DNA of 64,000 bases from Salsuginibacillus kocurii DSM 18087 (GTDB lineage: Bacteria > Bacillota > Bacilli > Bacillales > Marinococcaceae). Positions within the stretch are counted from its first letter, which is position 1, and each line of letters starts with the position of its first letter. The position numbers were made by a program, and so were the translations under genes. Location of the stretch: the NCBI RefSeq assembly GCF_000377705.1, contig NZ_KB898623.1, positions 464,684 to 528,683 on the forward strand, given 5' to 3'. The notes beneath the pieces were generated by a model. That model did not search any database, had not been told where the DNA came from, and was given only the letters and a program-made list of their open reading frames with translations. Of this stretch, positions 43,671 through 53,224 are shown piece after piece.

Positions 43671-44072
43671 TTAGTCGCTTATAGTTTTCACATAAATTGT
43701 GCGTCTACGTGGCCCATCAAACTCACAGAAATAAATGCCCTGCCACGTTCCTAAAAGAAGCTTGCCATTTTCTACAATAATCGTTTGCGATGGTCCAACT
43801 GTACTGGTTTTCATATGAGCTGCTGTGTTTCCTTCTCCATGCAGATCCTTAGAATGTGTCCACGGATAAATTTCATCAAAGCGTCGAATCATATCTGTTT
43901 TCACATCAGGGTCTGCATTTTCATTAACAGTCAATCCAGCTGTCGTATGCATGGATTGAACTGTGACTACGCCTGTTTTCATTCCTGCTTTATGAACAAT
44001 CTTATTCACATCATTTGTGATGTCAACCATCTCATCTCGTTGTTTGGTTTCTACATGAATTTTTTCTAACAC
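43671..44072 (-). CDS. YjbQ/UPF0047-family protein
   Basis: The 133-aa protein matches the YjbQ family, whose members can show weak thiamine-phosphate synthase activity but have no settled function. Conserved parts are [16 protein letters not shown], the His-rich [16 protein letters not shown], and the C-terminal [15 protein letters not shown]. These residues form a trimeric metal-binding site in known structures. GGAGG precedes the start. The B. subtilis homologue would be YugU. It stands alone between two repeat copies. Confidence 0.85.
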   Translation of the reverse strand: MLEKIHVETKQRDEMVDITNDVNKIVHKAGMKTGVVTVQSMHTTAGLTVNENADPDVKTDMIRRFDEIYPWTHSKDLHGEGNTAAHMKTSTVGPSQTIIVENGKLLLGTWQGIYFCEFDGPRRRTIYVKTISD

Positions 44073-44436
44073 TACAATTCCTCCTTTAGTATACCTGCTT
44101 GCAATTTTTCAATCTTGCTCTAACTTTGCTATGATTAAAAAATGCAAGCGAGGTGTATTTATATAAGAGATGCTTCCATACTAGCCTTGCAAATGTATCC
44201 ACAAGGAGTGCCGGTTATCATGTGCTTCTAGTTTTGTTTGTTTATCGGCTTCCTCCACCTTGCCTCCTTGAACCTTGCTTTGCGGGGTCTCTCCCGCCCG
44301 TTTTTCCGGAGGGAGTATCGTGGAGTGCGCTCGCTAAACATATCATCTCATCCTTTAGAAGCAGAGTGCCCTCCCTCTTTTGAAAACAGGTGAAAATAAC
44401 AGGGGGGGGAACGGTTTTCATCATTCGTGTTATAGA
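44073..44436. other. Non-coding region between the YjbQ-family gene and the repeat
   Basis: About 360 bp with no ORF that has a ribosome binding site or family resemblance. A GC-rich part near 44270-44320 and a run of nine G at about 44402 stand out. It may be the remains of older repeat insertions. Confidence 0.35.
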
Positions 44437-44628
44437 AAACTTATAAGAAGCGAATGGCGGCGAGTTCACCGGGCAAAGCAACAGTTGAAGACCCCGCAAT
44501 GAGCGGATTTTGCTCATGAGGAGGCTGAAGCGTTGCCCGTGGAAAGCATCCGCCTGAAGCAAAGGACGAACCCCCTATAGTTGGTTGCTTCTTAACGTTT
44601 GAAGTACCTGTGGACAGTTTTGCAACGC
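44437..44628. repeat. MITE-like palindromic element, most complete copy
   Basis: Imperfect inverted ends (44437-44451 and 44587-44600; AAGAAGC against GCTTCTT) flank a core with GAAGACCCCGCA, GAGGAGGCT, GCCCGTGGAAAGC and CCGCCTGAAG. After the right end comes a 20-base block also present at 43571-43590. Elements with this GACCCCGCA / GAGGAGGCT / CCCG(C)GGAAAGC order are widespread in Bacillaceae. It does not encode a protein. Confidence 0.7.
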
Positions 44629-44812
44629 TAGTGACGCTTCCACCTATTTCTACAGCACACTTTTAAATCAACCCTGTGTGCTATCAATTTCCATGTTAAA
44701 GTACTATCCTCTGTTCATTGATATGGTGAACATGCCTCGTATAGAAAACCAACGAGCACCTAACAATCGTCACCTTTACAGCGCCTATATAAAAGAAAGG
44801 AGACTTACGAAG

Positions 44813-46087
44813 ATGCAAACGGAAGTCATTGTAGTTGGTGGCGGCCCAGCCGGTCTTATGGCGGCTATATCAGCTGCTCAACACGGAGCAAACGTAACCT
44901 TATTAGATAAAGGTAAAAAGCTTGGACGAAAGCTAGCTATTTCAGGAGGTGGCCGTTGTAACGTTACAAATCGGATGGCCTTAGATGAATTAATTAAACA
45001 CATTCCCGGGAACGGAAAATTTATGCACAGCCCCTTTTCTATCTTCAATAATGAAGATATTATTTCCTTCTTTGAAGATATGGGGATTCCCTTGAAAGAA
45101 GAAGATATGGGCCGCATGTTCCCAGTAAATGATAAAGCTGTAACCGTTGTAAGAACTCTCTTGGATAAACTTGAAGAGCTTGGCGTAACCATGCTTACCA
45201 AAACTGAAGTTCACGATTTATTGATGGATGAAGACCGTATTAAAGGTGTTCAATTAGCAGATGGTACCCAACGGGAAGCAGATGCTGTCATACTAGCTAC
45301 AGGTGGCAAATCTGTACCTCATACAGGGAGCACGGGAGATGGTTATCCTTGGGCCGTTAAAGCAGGACATACAATTACAGATCTTTACCCAACTGAAGTA
45401 CCAATCACTTCCCCGGACGACTTTATTCAGTCCAAAGAATTGCAGGGCTTGTCCCTCCAAGATGTTGCATTATCTGTAACTAACCATAAAGGGAAAACCG
45501 TAATCACTCATCGTGGCGATATGATATTTACCCATTTTGGGATTTCCGGGCCGATTGTGTTACGGTGCAGCCAATATGTTGTTAAAGAACGGAAGAAAAA
45601 ACCTGACAATCTCGTTACTCTTTTGCTTTCTCTCTATCCTGAAGCAAAGGAAGAGTCATTATTTCAACAACTAGTCACTCTCAAAAAAGACCAAGGGCAA
45701 AAGTCTATTAAAAATGTGTTAAAAGCTTGGGCGCCTGAGCGTTTGTTGCTGCTTCTTTTAAAAAAAAGCAGTATTCCTTCTGATACCCGCACGGAGCAGG
45801 TAGCAAACGAAAGCCTGCGCCAACTAGCTCACTTCTTTACCCGTTTTCCTATTGCGGCCGATGGTACGCTTTCCATTGAAGAAGCGTTCGTTACTGGCGG
45901 AGGTGTTTCTATTAAAGAAGTACATCCCAAAACCCTCGGTTCAAAAAAGAAAGACGGTCTTTACTTTTGCGGAGAACTACTAGATATTCACGCTTATACT
46001 GGTGGCTACAATATTACTTGTGCTTTTTCTACTGGCTATGCTTCAGGAAAAGCCGCGGCCGAAACTCTTCAACCATTTATTCAATAA
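44813..46087 (+). CDS. ytfP: YtfP, HI0933-family FAD-dependent oxidoreductase
   Basis: The N-terminus has the FAD-binding Rossmann motif TEVIVVGGGPAGLMAAISAA, followed by KLGRKLAISGGGRCNVTN, a signature of the HI0933/BaiN family. VILATGGKSVPHTGSTGDGY and the C-terminal FVTGGGVSIKEV and CGELLDIHAYTGGYNI also match. The ATG at 44813 lies 10 bases after AAAGGAG and gives 424 aa (420 in B. subtilis YtfP); the ORF is open from 44678, but the extra 45 codons are not family-like. The substrate is unknown. The hairpin after the stop is part of a DnaA-box cluster. Confidence 0.9.
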   Translation: MQTEVIVVGGGPAGLMAAISAAQHGANVTLLDKGKKLGRKLAISGGGRCNVTNRMALDELIKHIPGNGKFMHSPFSIFNNEDIISFFEDMGIPLKEEDMGRMFPVNDKAVTVVRTLLDKLEELGVTMLTKTEVHDLLMDEDRIKGVQLADGTQREADAVILATGGKSVPHTGSTGDGYPWAVKAGHTITDLYPTEVPITSPDDFIQSKELQGLSLQDVALSVTNHKGKTVITHRGDMIFTHFGISGPIVLRCSQYVVKERKKKPDNLVTLLLSLYPEAKEESLFQQLVTLKKDQGQKSIKNVLKAWAPERLLLLLLKKSSIPSDTRTEQVANESLRQLAHFFTRFPIAADGTLSIEEAFVTGGGVSIKEVHPKTLGSKKKDGLYFCGELLDIHAYTGGYNITCAFSTGYASGKAAAETLQPFIQ

Positions 46088-46089
46088 CC

Positions 46090-46234
46090 ATTCACAACCT
46101 GTGGATAAACACCTTTGCTTATACACAGGTTGTGAATTAATAAAACCTCTGTTATAAAGCGCTCTTTGCCACCCTGTGCATAACCTCTCTTTTTATCCAC
46201 TTACTTATCCACTGTTATTCAGAAGTTATTAACA
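46090..46234. promoter_or_regulatory. DnaA-box cluster in the ytfP intergenic region
   Basis: Seven sites match TTATNCACA in 8 or 9 positions. Perfect sites are 46100-46108 (-), 46119-46127 (+) and 46175-46183 (-). One-mismatch sites, all +, are 46193-46201, 46205-46213, 46215-46223 and 46226-46234. The first two boxes sit in the arms of a 19-bp inverted repeat (46090-46108 and 46119-46137, one mismatch) directly after the ytfP stop, which may also act as a terminator. DnaA-box clusters away from oriC are known in B. subtilis, where they titrate DnaA and tune initiation; that role here is inference. Confidence 0.78.
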
Positions 46235-46263
46235 ACTCAAACAAAAACAATTATCCTTAAGAA

Positions 46264-47622
46264 TCAAATTAATAACCAGCCTATTATGGTTCCTACCCCG
46301 CCATACAAGAGAGCAAAAGGCATATTTTTCAGCGTAATTAGGTATGGATTTTGTTCGGTTGCCTGTGAGGTCATCGTCACCGTAATTCCATACGTCCCTA
46401 CCGAAGCTGTGGATAACGAACTAGTTATAAAAACAATACCAATGCTCATAGGATTCATTGTTTCATAGAGCGGAACTACGACTTCTTGCAATATTCCAAT
46501 GGTGGCAATTGGATGCATCCCAATCATAGCCATGGCTAAAAAGGTAAATTGAATAAACAGCAGCACCACCAAAGGCTGATTTGCAGCTAACATAAACGGT
46601 TCTTGAATCATGCCTAAAAAAGGTGTCTCATTCAAGCTGCCTGAAAAGAATCCGAGCGCTACAAATAACACGACGAAGTTTTGCATGTTGTTTAAACGGA
46701 ACCACCACGTTTTTGCACCTATGGTCCAAAAGGAGCGTATCCGCTTTATTAATATGGCCCAGACCACCGCAAATGGAAAAATAACCAAGGTGACTGTGAT
46801 AATAAATGACAGCCCGGTAAGATTTCCGATCCCCACCACTAAGAATAAAAATGCAGTCAAGGCGACCGAAAGCTGAAAAATACGTTTAGTCATTTCTAGT
46901 GGATTAATTGTTTTTGTCAGCGCTGCGCCATTCGGCTCGTAGGCCACCCGGCGAAAGCGCTGGCCAATAATTCCGTCTAAAATGAGCACTATCCCAGAGA
47001 TAAGCAACAGCCACGGCAGGTATTCTAAAAAGCTTACTCCGGTGGTATCCACTGTAATAGCCACCATAATTTCCATCGGGCTCCAAGCTAAAACCAAAGC
47101 AAAACCCCGTAATGTTGTACGAGAAATGAAATCATCCCGTACTGCCTTTGAAAAATGAGCTAAATTTTGTTTGAGCACATCCTGGATAAGTGGAATTGCA
47201 GATAGATTAATGAAAGCTACTAATAAATACGTAGTGCCTAAACTACGTGTATACAACCTACCTAAATCTTTAACCCGTGCTTGCAGGAGTTGATTAATGC
47301 GGCGGTCAAACCGCCCTGCTCTAACGACACTCTGCATCCAAGGAAGCATGGCTAAAAAAGCTAAGAGTGAAAGATTATTCGTCATCAGTTGAGGTAGTTC
47401 TAGCACGCTGACATTTCCCCACAAGAAAAAGATAACCCCCGCACTTACAAACAGAGTGCCCAACAACCGAAACAACTTGGTGGCTCCGACAAAAGAAATC
47501 AGAAGCGCTGGGATTGCTAGCACTCCTGCCATATAGGTTAATACTTCCGAGCCAAGAAACATATCAATTAGATAAAGGCCGAGCACTGTTAAGTATAAGT
47601 AACCAATTGAAAATTTGTTCAT
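46264..47622 (-). CDS. Uncharacterised polytopic membrane protein
   Basis: I do not recognise a named family. The 452-aa protein has about 11 or 12 hydrophobic helices and a cytoplasmic loop with RAGRFDRRINQLLQARVKDL. A repeated symmetry is suggested by two Ser/Pro-bearing segments, FALVLAWSPMEIMVAIT and MAMIGMHPIATIGILQ, each followed by long helices, as in ion-transporter (IT) superfamily carriers. A third conserved-looking stretch is TSSLSTASVGTYGITVTM. It is transcribed towards the DnaA-box cluster and lies downstream of leuS with a terminator between them. A transport role is an inference from topology. Confidence 0.65.
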   Translation of the reverse strand: MNKFSIGYLYLTVLGLYLIDMFLGSEVLTYMAGVLAIPALLISFVGATKLFRLLGTLFVSAGVIFFLWGNVSVLELPQLMTNNLSLLAFLAMLPWMQSVVRAGRFDRRINQLLQARVKDLGRLYTRSLGTTYLLVAFINLSAIPLIQDVLKQNLAHFSKAVRDDFISRTTLRGFALVLAWSPMEIMVAITVDTTGVSFLEYLPWLLLISGIVLILDGIIGQRFRRVAYEPNGAALTKTINPLEMTKRIFQLSVALTAFLFLVVGIGNLTGLSFIITVTLVIFPFAVVWAILIKRIRSFWTIGAKTWWFRLNNMQNFVVLFVALGFFSGSLNETPFLGMIQEPFMLAANQPLVVLLFIQFTFLAMAMIGMHPIATIGILQEVVVPLYETMNPMSIGIVFITSSLSTASVGTYGITVTMTSQATEQNPYLITLKNMPFALLYGGVGTIIGWLLI

Positions 47623-47683
47623 GCTATTACTCCTCTATTGCCAAATCCCTAACTCCTACAAACTGCCTATCATCTGACCCTAC

Positions 47684-47721
47684 GAAAAGAAAGCCACTCT
47701 CTCCTGGGGAGAGAATGGCTT
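47684..47721 (-). terminator. Terminator of leuS
   Basis: A 14-bp stem (47691-47704 with 47708-47721, one G-U) with a 3-base loop is followed on the - strand by a T-rich run. It lies 15 bp after the leuS stop. Confidence 0.88.
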
Positions 47722-47736
47722 CCTGCGAACTTCGAT

Positions 47737-50169
47737 TTAATTCGCTACGATGTTCACAAGCTTGCCTGGTACAGCAATTACTTTTCGAATGGTTTTCCCT
47801 TCGATCTGTTCTTTAATCTTCTCATCTTCAAATGCTGCTTCTTCAAGTTCTTCTTTGCTTGCTTCAGCTGATACTACAAGCTTGCTGCGCACTTTTCCGT
47901 TAATTTGCACGACGACTTCCACTTCGTCAGTTACAAGATAAGCTTCATCATACGTCGGCCATGCTTCGTAACCGATTGTTTCGTTATGACCAAGTACGGA
48001 CCAAAGCTCTTCAGTGAGATGAGGAGCGACGGGTGCAAGCATTTTAACAAAGCCTTCTATTTGCTCTTTTGATAGTGTGTCTTCTTTATAAGCATCGTTT
48101 ACAAATACCATCAGTTGACTGATGCCTGTATTAAAACGAAGATTGGTAAAGTGTTCCGTTACTTTCTGGACAGTTTCATGATAGGTACGTGTCATATCCT
48201 CACTAGCTTCATTTTCCGCTTGAATAGTAGAACGTAATGCCTTCCCGTCCTCGGCTACGACTAAGCGCCATACCCGGTCCAAAAAGCGGCGGGCTCCATC
48301 CAGTCCATTGGTTGACCAAGCAATGGAAGCATCCAAAGGTCCCATAAACATTTCATACAAACGAAGCGTATCTGCTCCGTGCGTTTCTAAAATGTCATCT
48401 GGATTGACAACGTTCCCTTTAGATTTACTCATCTTCTCATTGTTTTCCCCAAGAATCATGCCCTGGTTGTAAAGGCGTTGGAACGGCTCTTTCGTAGGGA
48501 CTACGCCGATGTCATACAACACCTTGTGCCAAAAACGTGCATAAAGCAGGTGAAGCACGGCATGCTCTGCACCACCGATATAAATGTCCACCGGAAGCCA
48601 GTGAGCAAGCTTTTCCGGCGCAGCCAGTTCTTCAGTATTGGTTGGGTCAATAAAGCGTAAGTAATACCAGCAGCTTCCTGCCCACTGCGGCATCGTATTG
48701 GTCTCGCGCCGGCCTTTCATGCCTGTTTCCGGGTCAGTTACTTCAACCCAGTCTGTTGCATTAGCAAGCGGCGATTCACCCGTACCTGACGGTTTGAATT
48801 CATCCATATTTGGCAGTTCAAGTGGAAGCTCTTCTTCAGGCACCGTCGACATGGACCCATCTTCCCAATGAATCACTGGGATGGGCTCGCCCCAATAACG
48901 CTGGCGGCTAAACAACCAATCTCTTAAGCGATACGTGACTTCTTTATTACCGATATTTTGTTCTTCCAGCCATTGAATCATTGTTTCAATGGCTTCATCA
49001 GTATGAAGTCCATTTAAAAAATCAGAGTTTACGTGCGGTCCGTCTTCCACGTAGGCTTCTTTTTCAATGTCGCCACCTTCGACAACTTCGCGGATCGGCA
49101 GGCCAAATTTTTGTGCGAATTCGTAGTCTCTTTCATCATGCCCAGGCACTGCCATGATCGCTCCGCTTCCGTAGCTTGCAAGCACGTAGTCTGCAATCCA
49201 GATCGGCATTTTTTCGCCATTAGCCGGGTTAATCGCGTGAGCTCCCGTAAATACGCCTGTTTTTTCTTTGGCAAGCTCTGTCCGCTCTAGTTCACTTTTT
49301 GAACCAACCTCATCCTGATAAGCTGCCACTGCTTCTTTTTGTTCTTCACTTACAATTTTATTTACAAGTTCGTGCTCTGGCGCAAATACACAGTAAGTAG
49401 CTCCAAAAAGTGTATCCGGACGAGTCGTAAACGCTGTAAATGTTTCTTCGCTTCCATCAATAGCGAACGTGATTGTAGCTCCTTCAGAGCGACCAATCCA
49501 ATTACGTTGCATGTCTTTAATACTCTCCGGCCAATCCAGTTCTTCTAAATCCTCAAGCAAACGATCAGCATACTCTGTAATTTTCAACATCCACTGCCGC
49601 ATCGGGCGTCGTTCTACCGGATGGCCCCCGCGTTCACTGACCCCATCTACGACCTCTTCGTTGGCAAGTACAGTGCCAAGCGCCGGGCACCAATTTACCG
49701 GCACTTCATCAATATAAGCAAGCCCTTGCTTATATAATTGAATAAAAATCCACTGTGTCCATTTATAATACGCAGGATCGGTCGTATCGATCTCCCGGTC
49801 CCAATCGTAAGAAAAGCCAAGGGATTTGATCTGACGGCGGAAGTTATCAATATTCGCTTGGGTAAACTCGCGAGGATGCTTATTTGTATCGAGCGCGTAC
49901 TGTTCAGCCGGAAGACCAAACGCATCCCACCCCATCGGATGCAAAACATGATAACCTTGCATGCGCTTCATTCGCGATAAAATATCTGTTGCTGTATAAC
50001 CTTCAGGGTGCCCGACATGCAGTCCGGAGCCCGAAGGATATGGAAACATATCTAGAGCATAATATTTCGGTTTATGTTCATTGCCTTTCGGGTCTTCTGT
50101 TTTGAAAATACGTTCTTTTTCCCAAAAGGATTGCCATTTTTGTTCAATCTCCTGATGAGGGTATGCCAT
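47737..50169 (-). CDS. leuS: LeuS, leucyl-tRNA synthetase
   Basis: LeuS charges tRNA-Leu. It is a class Ia synthetase: the HIGH-type motif is [16 protein letters not shown] near residue 45, the editing CP1 domain lies at about 225-415 ([20 protein letters not shown] quoted within it), and the second signature is [16 protein letters not shown] near 575. The anticodon-binding domain and C-terminal domain complete 810 aa (804 in B. subtilis). The ATG at 50169 has AAGGAGG 9 bases upstream; the ORF extends to 50241 but that part belongs to the leader. A T-box riboswitch and a strong promoter precede the gene. Confidence 0.97.
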   Translation of the reverse strand: MAYPHQEIEQKWQSFWEKERIFKTEDPKGNEHKPKYYALDMFPYPSGSGLHVGHPEGYTATDILSRMKRMQGYHVLHPMGWDAFGLPAEQYALDTNKHPREFTQANIDNFRRQIKSLGFSYDWDREIDTTDPAYYKWTQWIFIQLYKQGLAYIDEVPVNWCPALGTVLANEEVVDGVSERGGHPVERRPMRQWMLKITEYADRLLEDLEELDWPESIKDMQRNWIGRSEGATITFAIDGSEETFTAFTTRPDTLFGATYCVFAPEHELVNKIVSEEQKEAVAAYQDEVGSKSELERTELAKEKTGVFTGAHAINPANGEKMPIWIADYVLASYGSGAIMAVPGHDERDYEFAQKFGLPIREVVEGGDIEKEAYVEDGPHVNSDFLNGLHTDEAIETMIQWLEEQNIGNKEVTYRLRDWLFSRQRYWGEPIPVIHWEDGSMSTVPEEELPLELPNMDEFKPSGTGESPLANATDWVEVTDPETGMKGRRETNTMPQWAGSCWYYLRFIDPTNTEELAAPEKLAHWLPVDIYIGGAEHAVLHLLYARFWHKVLYDIGVVPTKEPFQRLYNQGMILGENNEKMSKSKGNVVNPDDILETHGADTLRLYEMFMGPLDASIAWSTNGLDGARRFLDRVWRLVVAEDGKALRSTIQAENEASEDMTRTYHETVQKVTEHFTNLRFNTGISQLMVFVNDAYKEDTLSKEQIEGFVKMLAPVAPHLTEELWSVLGHNETIGYEAWPTYDEAYLVTDEVEVVVQINGKVRSKLVVSAEASKEELEEAAFEDEKIKEQIEGKTIRKVIAVPGKLVNIVAN

Positions 50170-50252
50170 GAAATTGTCCTCCTTTTTCTTTGCCACAGTG
50201 AGTCTTAAACTGCTTTTCATGATAACGCAGGGTGTTGTCATTTACATTCAGT

Positions 50253-50514
50253 ATAAAAGCCTCCCATCCCTGCCACTATTCTGACGAGGGACGAGAGGCT
50301 ATGAATTATTCGTTAGTCTTCCCGCGGTACCACCCAATTTGGCGTCTACCTGAAAAAGATAGACGACCCGCTTCAATCCTTAACGCGGATCACGGCAAAA
50401 AGTACTACTATTCCCTTTTGCAACTCCGAGGCGAGTTCAACTCCCGCTTTCGCCTGGCTTACAGCTACCGCCAGTTCTCTGGACCCCAAGCGTTGAGCCT
50501 ACTACTCCTCATCC
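50253..50514 (-). promoter_or_regulatory. Leucine T-box riboswitch of leuS
   Basis: On the - strand the leader starts with GGATGAGGAGTAGTAGG (stem I base, near 50514), and has a candidate specifier CTC in GTTGAACTCGCC (near 50440). The conserved T-box GGGTGGTACCGCGGG (50322-50336, antiterminator bulge) follows. The terminator is a 14-bp imperfect stem (50258-50271 with 50287-50300) followed by a T run. Uncharged tRNA-Leu would bind and allow transcription of leuS. The specifier reading CTC agrees with Leu. Confidence 0.95.
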
Positions 50515-50543
50515 AAGTTATTATGCGATGATCTATAACCTAC

Positions 50544-50572
50544 ATTTTAGAAATATCCAGCACGAATGTCAA
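50544..50572 (-). promoter_or_regulatory. SigA-type promoter of the leuS leader
   Basis: TTGACA (50567-50572) and TAAAAT (50544-50549) on the - strand are separated by 17 bp and lie about 30 bp before stem I of the T-box. Confidence 0.85.
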
Positions 50573-50603
50573 GGTAAACACGCCTAACATTCATTTTTTC
50601 CAA

Positions 50604-51818
50604 TTAACCAACTGCTTCTGACTGGGTGGGCTCAGGCTCTTCTATCGATTGCCCTCTCCGTTTTAGAGGAAGGTCAAAAATCCATACCGCCAGAAAAGCC
50701 AGACTAAATAACGCAAGCAACGTCCCAAAAAGGATTGTCATATTAAACAAATCAACGACCAATCCTCCAAAGAGAGGCCCTATCATTCGGCCGCCAGTGG
50801 CCACACTATTCACAATCCCTTGATAAAAACCTGCTTTCCCCGTTGGCGCCAATTTATGAGCGACTGTAGGTACTGCAGGCCACACAAATAGTTCACCAAT
50901 CGTAAGAATCATCATAGCTGCAAGAAAGGCTGTAAAAACTTCAGCTTGTGAAAGAACACTAAACGAGATCACAAAGATAATGAGACCGGTATACAATTGG
51001 GCTTTTAAACTAGTTACCCAATGCCTTACTACATAAGCCATCACTGGCTGCATCGCCACAATCATAATTCCATTTACTGTCCAGAGTATACTGTAGCTAG
51101 ATAACGGAATGCCGAGCTCTTGAATGTGTACCGAAACATTGGACTGCCACTGCACATAAGCAATCCAGCAAATCAAGAAGCCACCACATAACAGCAGCAA
51201 TGGTAAAAGTGTCACCTTTAAGCTTGGAGCTTGCTTCTCTTTTTCAGTGGTTGAAGAAGCAGAAACCTGATTCACCCGTATTGAGCGAAAGCTTATTAAC
51301 ACAAACAGGAATAATAAAATATACGAAAGACCATTCGCCATGAAGATGTTCTGAATGTTAAAGGTAGCAACAACACCTGCTAACGCTGTGCCGGCAGCCA
51401 CGCCGATGTTTTGTGCAACATACATGGCATTAAAGGGGCGGCGGCCGCCTTCAGGCCAGACAGAACCTGCTAAAGCATAAAAAGCGGGGAACGTCATGCC
51501 TCCTCCAAATCCAATGCCTGCTAAAAACAACATATATTGATAATAATCATGATACATCGCCAACAGAAAAGCAGCGATCAGCGCTATGCCAAGGCCGAGC
51601 AGAATTGTTCGATACCCGCCGATTTGGTCAAATAATCTCCCGCCAATCAAACTACCTATTACGCCGGCACCGGCATTAACCATTAACACGAAGCCGGCAA
51701 GAGATAAAGGCTGCCCTAACTCCTGGTGAATAAAGATTGTATTTAAAGGCCATAAAAACGACACAGCGGTAACGTTTGAAGCCATTCCTATAATAAGCAG
51801 CCATAAAACTTTGGGCAT
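50604..51818 (-). CDS. yttB: MFS transporter (YttB-like)
   Basis: The 404-aa protein has 12 hydrophobic helices of the major facilitator superfamily. The loop 2-3 signature is GGRLFDQIGGYRTILLG; the second half repeats the fold, with IGPLFGGLVVDLFNM near residue 350. The closest recognisable group is the YttB/multidrug-like branch, which lies near leuS in B. subtilis as well. The substrate is not evident. GGGGGAAGAG precedes the ATG. It is upstream of leuS on the same strand but leuS has its own promoter. Confidence 0.78.
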   Translation of the reverse strand: MPKVLWLLIIGMASNVTAVSFLWPLNTIFIHQELGQPLSLAGFVLMVNAGAGVIGSLIGGRLFDQIGGYRTILLGLGIALIAAFLLAMYHDYYQYMLFLAGIGFGGGMTFPAFYALAGSVWPEGGRRPFNAMYVAQNIGVAAGTALAGVVATFNIQNIFMANGLSYILLFLFVLISFRSIRVNQVSASSTTEKEKQAPSLKVTLLPLLLLCGGFLICWIAYVQWQSNVSVHIQELGIPLSSYSILWTVNGIMIVAMQPVMAYVVRHWVTSLKAQLYTGLIIFVISFSVLSQAEVFTAFLAAMMILTIGELFVWPAVPTVAHKLAPTGKAGFYQGIVNSVATGGRMIGPLFGGLVVDLFNMTILFGTLLALFSLAFLAVWIFDLPLKRRGQSIEEPEPTQSEAVG

Positions 51819-51990
51819 TCTCTCTTCCCCCTATTTCGATTCCCGAACCAATTGTAGAAGAATCCTTTTAAAAGCACAAGATAATACAGGCAAACCTCCG
51901 AAACTTTACTCCTCCTTTGTATATAAAGAGACCCGTGCTAAAATGAAAGAACTTGGGCAAAGGTGCTTATTAATATTAATGCTGTTGAAG

Positions 51991-52138
51991 AACGTTGATG
52001 ATATTGCTCGTTTATAGGCCGGACATAGCCGGTCCTCCTGGGAGATAAAAGCTAGCCTGGTGAGACCCCGCAGGGCATCAGCCTGAGGACACTCGAGAGT
52101 CACCCGCGAAAAGGGGCCATAGACGAAATATCAACGCT
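51991..52138. repeat. MITE-like palindromic element with clear inverted ends
   Basis: Terminal inverted repeats 51991-52015 and 52119-52138 (ACGTTGATGATATTGCTCG against CGAAATATCAACG) bound a core with GAGACCCCGCAGG, CCTGAGGACACT and CACCCGCGAAAAGG, the same order as in the copy at 44437-44628. It lies in the yttB-ytqA divergent region (51819-52258), which has no gene. Confidence 0.75.
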
Positions 52139-52258
52139 ACTCTAGAACGGCACCTTAATTAAGGCCATAACTTTTAAAAACATCCTTAATTTTTTATATC
52201 TTGATAAACAACCAGCCTTTTCAAGCAAGGCTTAACGTTAGAAAGCGAGGATTTCTAG

Positions 52259-53224
52259 ATGCAGTCGAACGAAGCTTCTCCACTTATGTGGGGAGATAAA
52301 AGATACCATACCTTAAATCACCATTTCAGGGCACATTTCGGTGAAAAGGTCATGAAAATCCCATTAGATGGTGGTTTTGATTGTCCAAACAGAGACGGAA
52401 ATGTGGCCACCGGCGGATGTACGTTTTGCAGCGCCAGAGGCTCAGGAGACTTTGCCGGAGACCGTAAAGACGACTTGGTTACGCAATTTCAACAAATCAA
52501 AGCACGTTCACATAAAAAGTGGAAATCAGGAAAATACATTGGGTACTTCCAGGCCTTTTCTAATACGTATGCTCCTGTAGAAACATTAAGAGAAATGTAT
52601 GAAGTGATTTTGGAACAAGAGGGTGTCGTAGGTTTATCCATTGCCACTCGGCCTGATTGTCTGCCTGATGATGTAATCGATTATCTAGCCGAGTTAAATG
52701 AACGAACTTACTTGTGGGTCGAATTAGGACTCCAGACCGTCCATGAACGAACAGCTAACCTTATTAACCGAGCCCATGATTATGAATGTTATGTAGAAGG
52801 CGTTAACAAATTAAGAGCCCACGGCATTCGGGTCTGTTCTCACATCATTAACGGGCTGCCGCTAGAAACGAACGAAATGATGATTGAAACCGTAGACGAA
52901 TTAATGAAGTTAGATATTCAAGGCATAAAAATCCATTTGCTCCATCTCATGAAACAAACGCCTATGGTAAAACAGTACGAACAAGGTCTTGTTGAATTCC
53001 TTAGTTTCGAAGATTATGTTTCGCTCGTAGTAGACCAAATTGAGCGAATCCCTCCTCATGTGGTTATTCACCGCTTAACTGGTGACGCTCCGAATGAAAT
53101 GCTGATTGGTCCGATGTGGAGCATGAACAAATTTGAAGTGTTAACAGCCATTGATCGTGAATTAGAACGCAGAGAAAGCTGGCAAGGCAAACGCTATGTT
53201 GCTAATGAGGTGCCGATGACGTGA
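52259..53224 (+). CDS. ytqA: YtqA (MnmL), radical SAM protein of tRNA wobble-uridine modification
   Basis: This is a TIGR01212-family radical SAM protein of 321 aa. The iron-sulfur cysteines are C42, C54 and C57 (CPNRDG...GGCTFCSARG, spacing CX11CX2C), followed by GYFQAFSNTYAPVETL and VGLSIATRPDCLPDD, then WVELGLQTVHERT. The B. subtilis protein has recently been linked, as MnmL, to converting the cmnm5U34 of tRNA to nm5U34. It overlaps ytqB by 4 bp (GTGA), which supports a shared pathway. GCGAGG precedes the ATG by 8 bases. Confidence 0.88.
   Translation: MQSNEASPLMWGDKRYHTLNHHFRAHFGEKVMKIPLDGGFDCPNRDGNVATGGCTFCSARGSGDFAGDRKDDLVTQFQQIKARSHKKWKSGKYIGYFQAFSNTYAPVETLREMYEVILEQEGVVGLSIATRPDCLPDDVIDYLAELNERTYLWVELGLQTVHERTANLINRAHDYECYVEGVNKLRAHGIRVCSHIINGLPLETNEMMIETVDELMKLDIQGIKIHLLHLMKQTPMVKQYEQGLVEFLSFEDYVSLVVDQIERIPPHVVIHRLTGDAPNEMLIGPMWSMNKFEVLTAIDRELERRESWQGKRYVANEVPMT

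Noticed and set aside
44242-44562. A 106-codon - strand ORF overlapping the MITE-like element.
   Set aside because: It crosses the palindromic repeat, and its composition does not look like a protein; no ribosome binding site is present.
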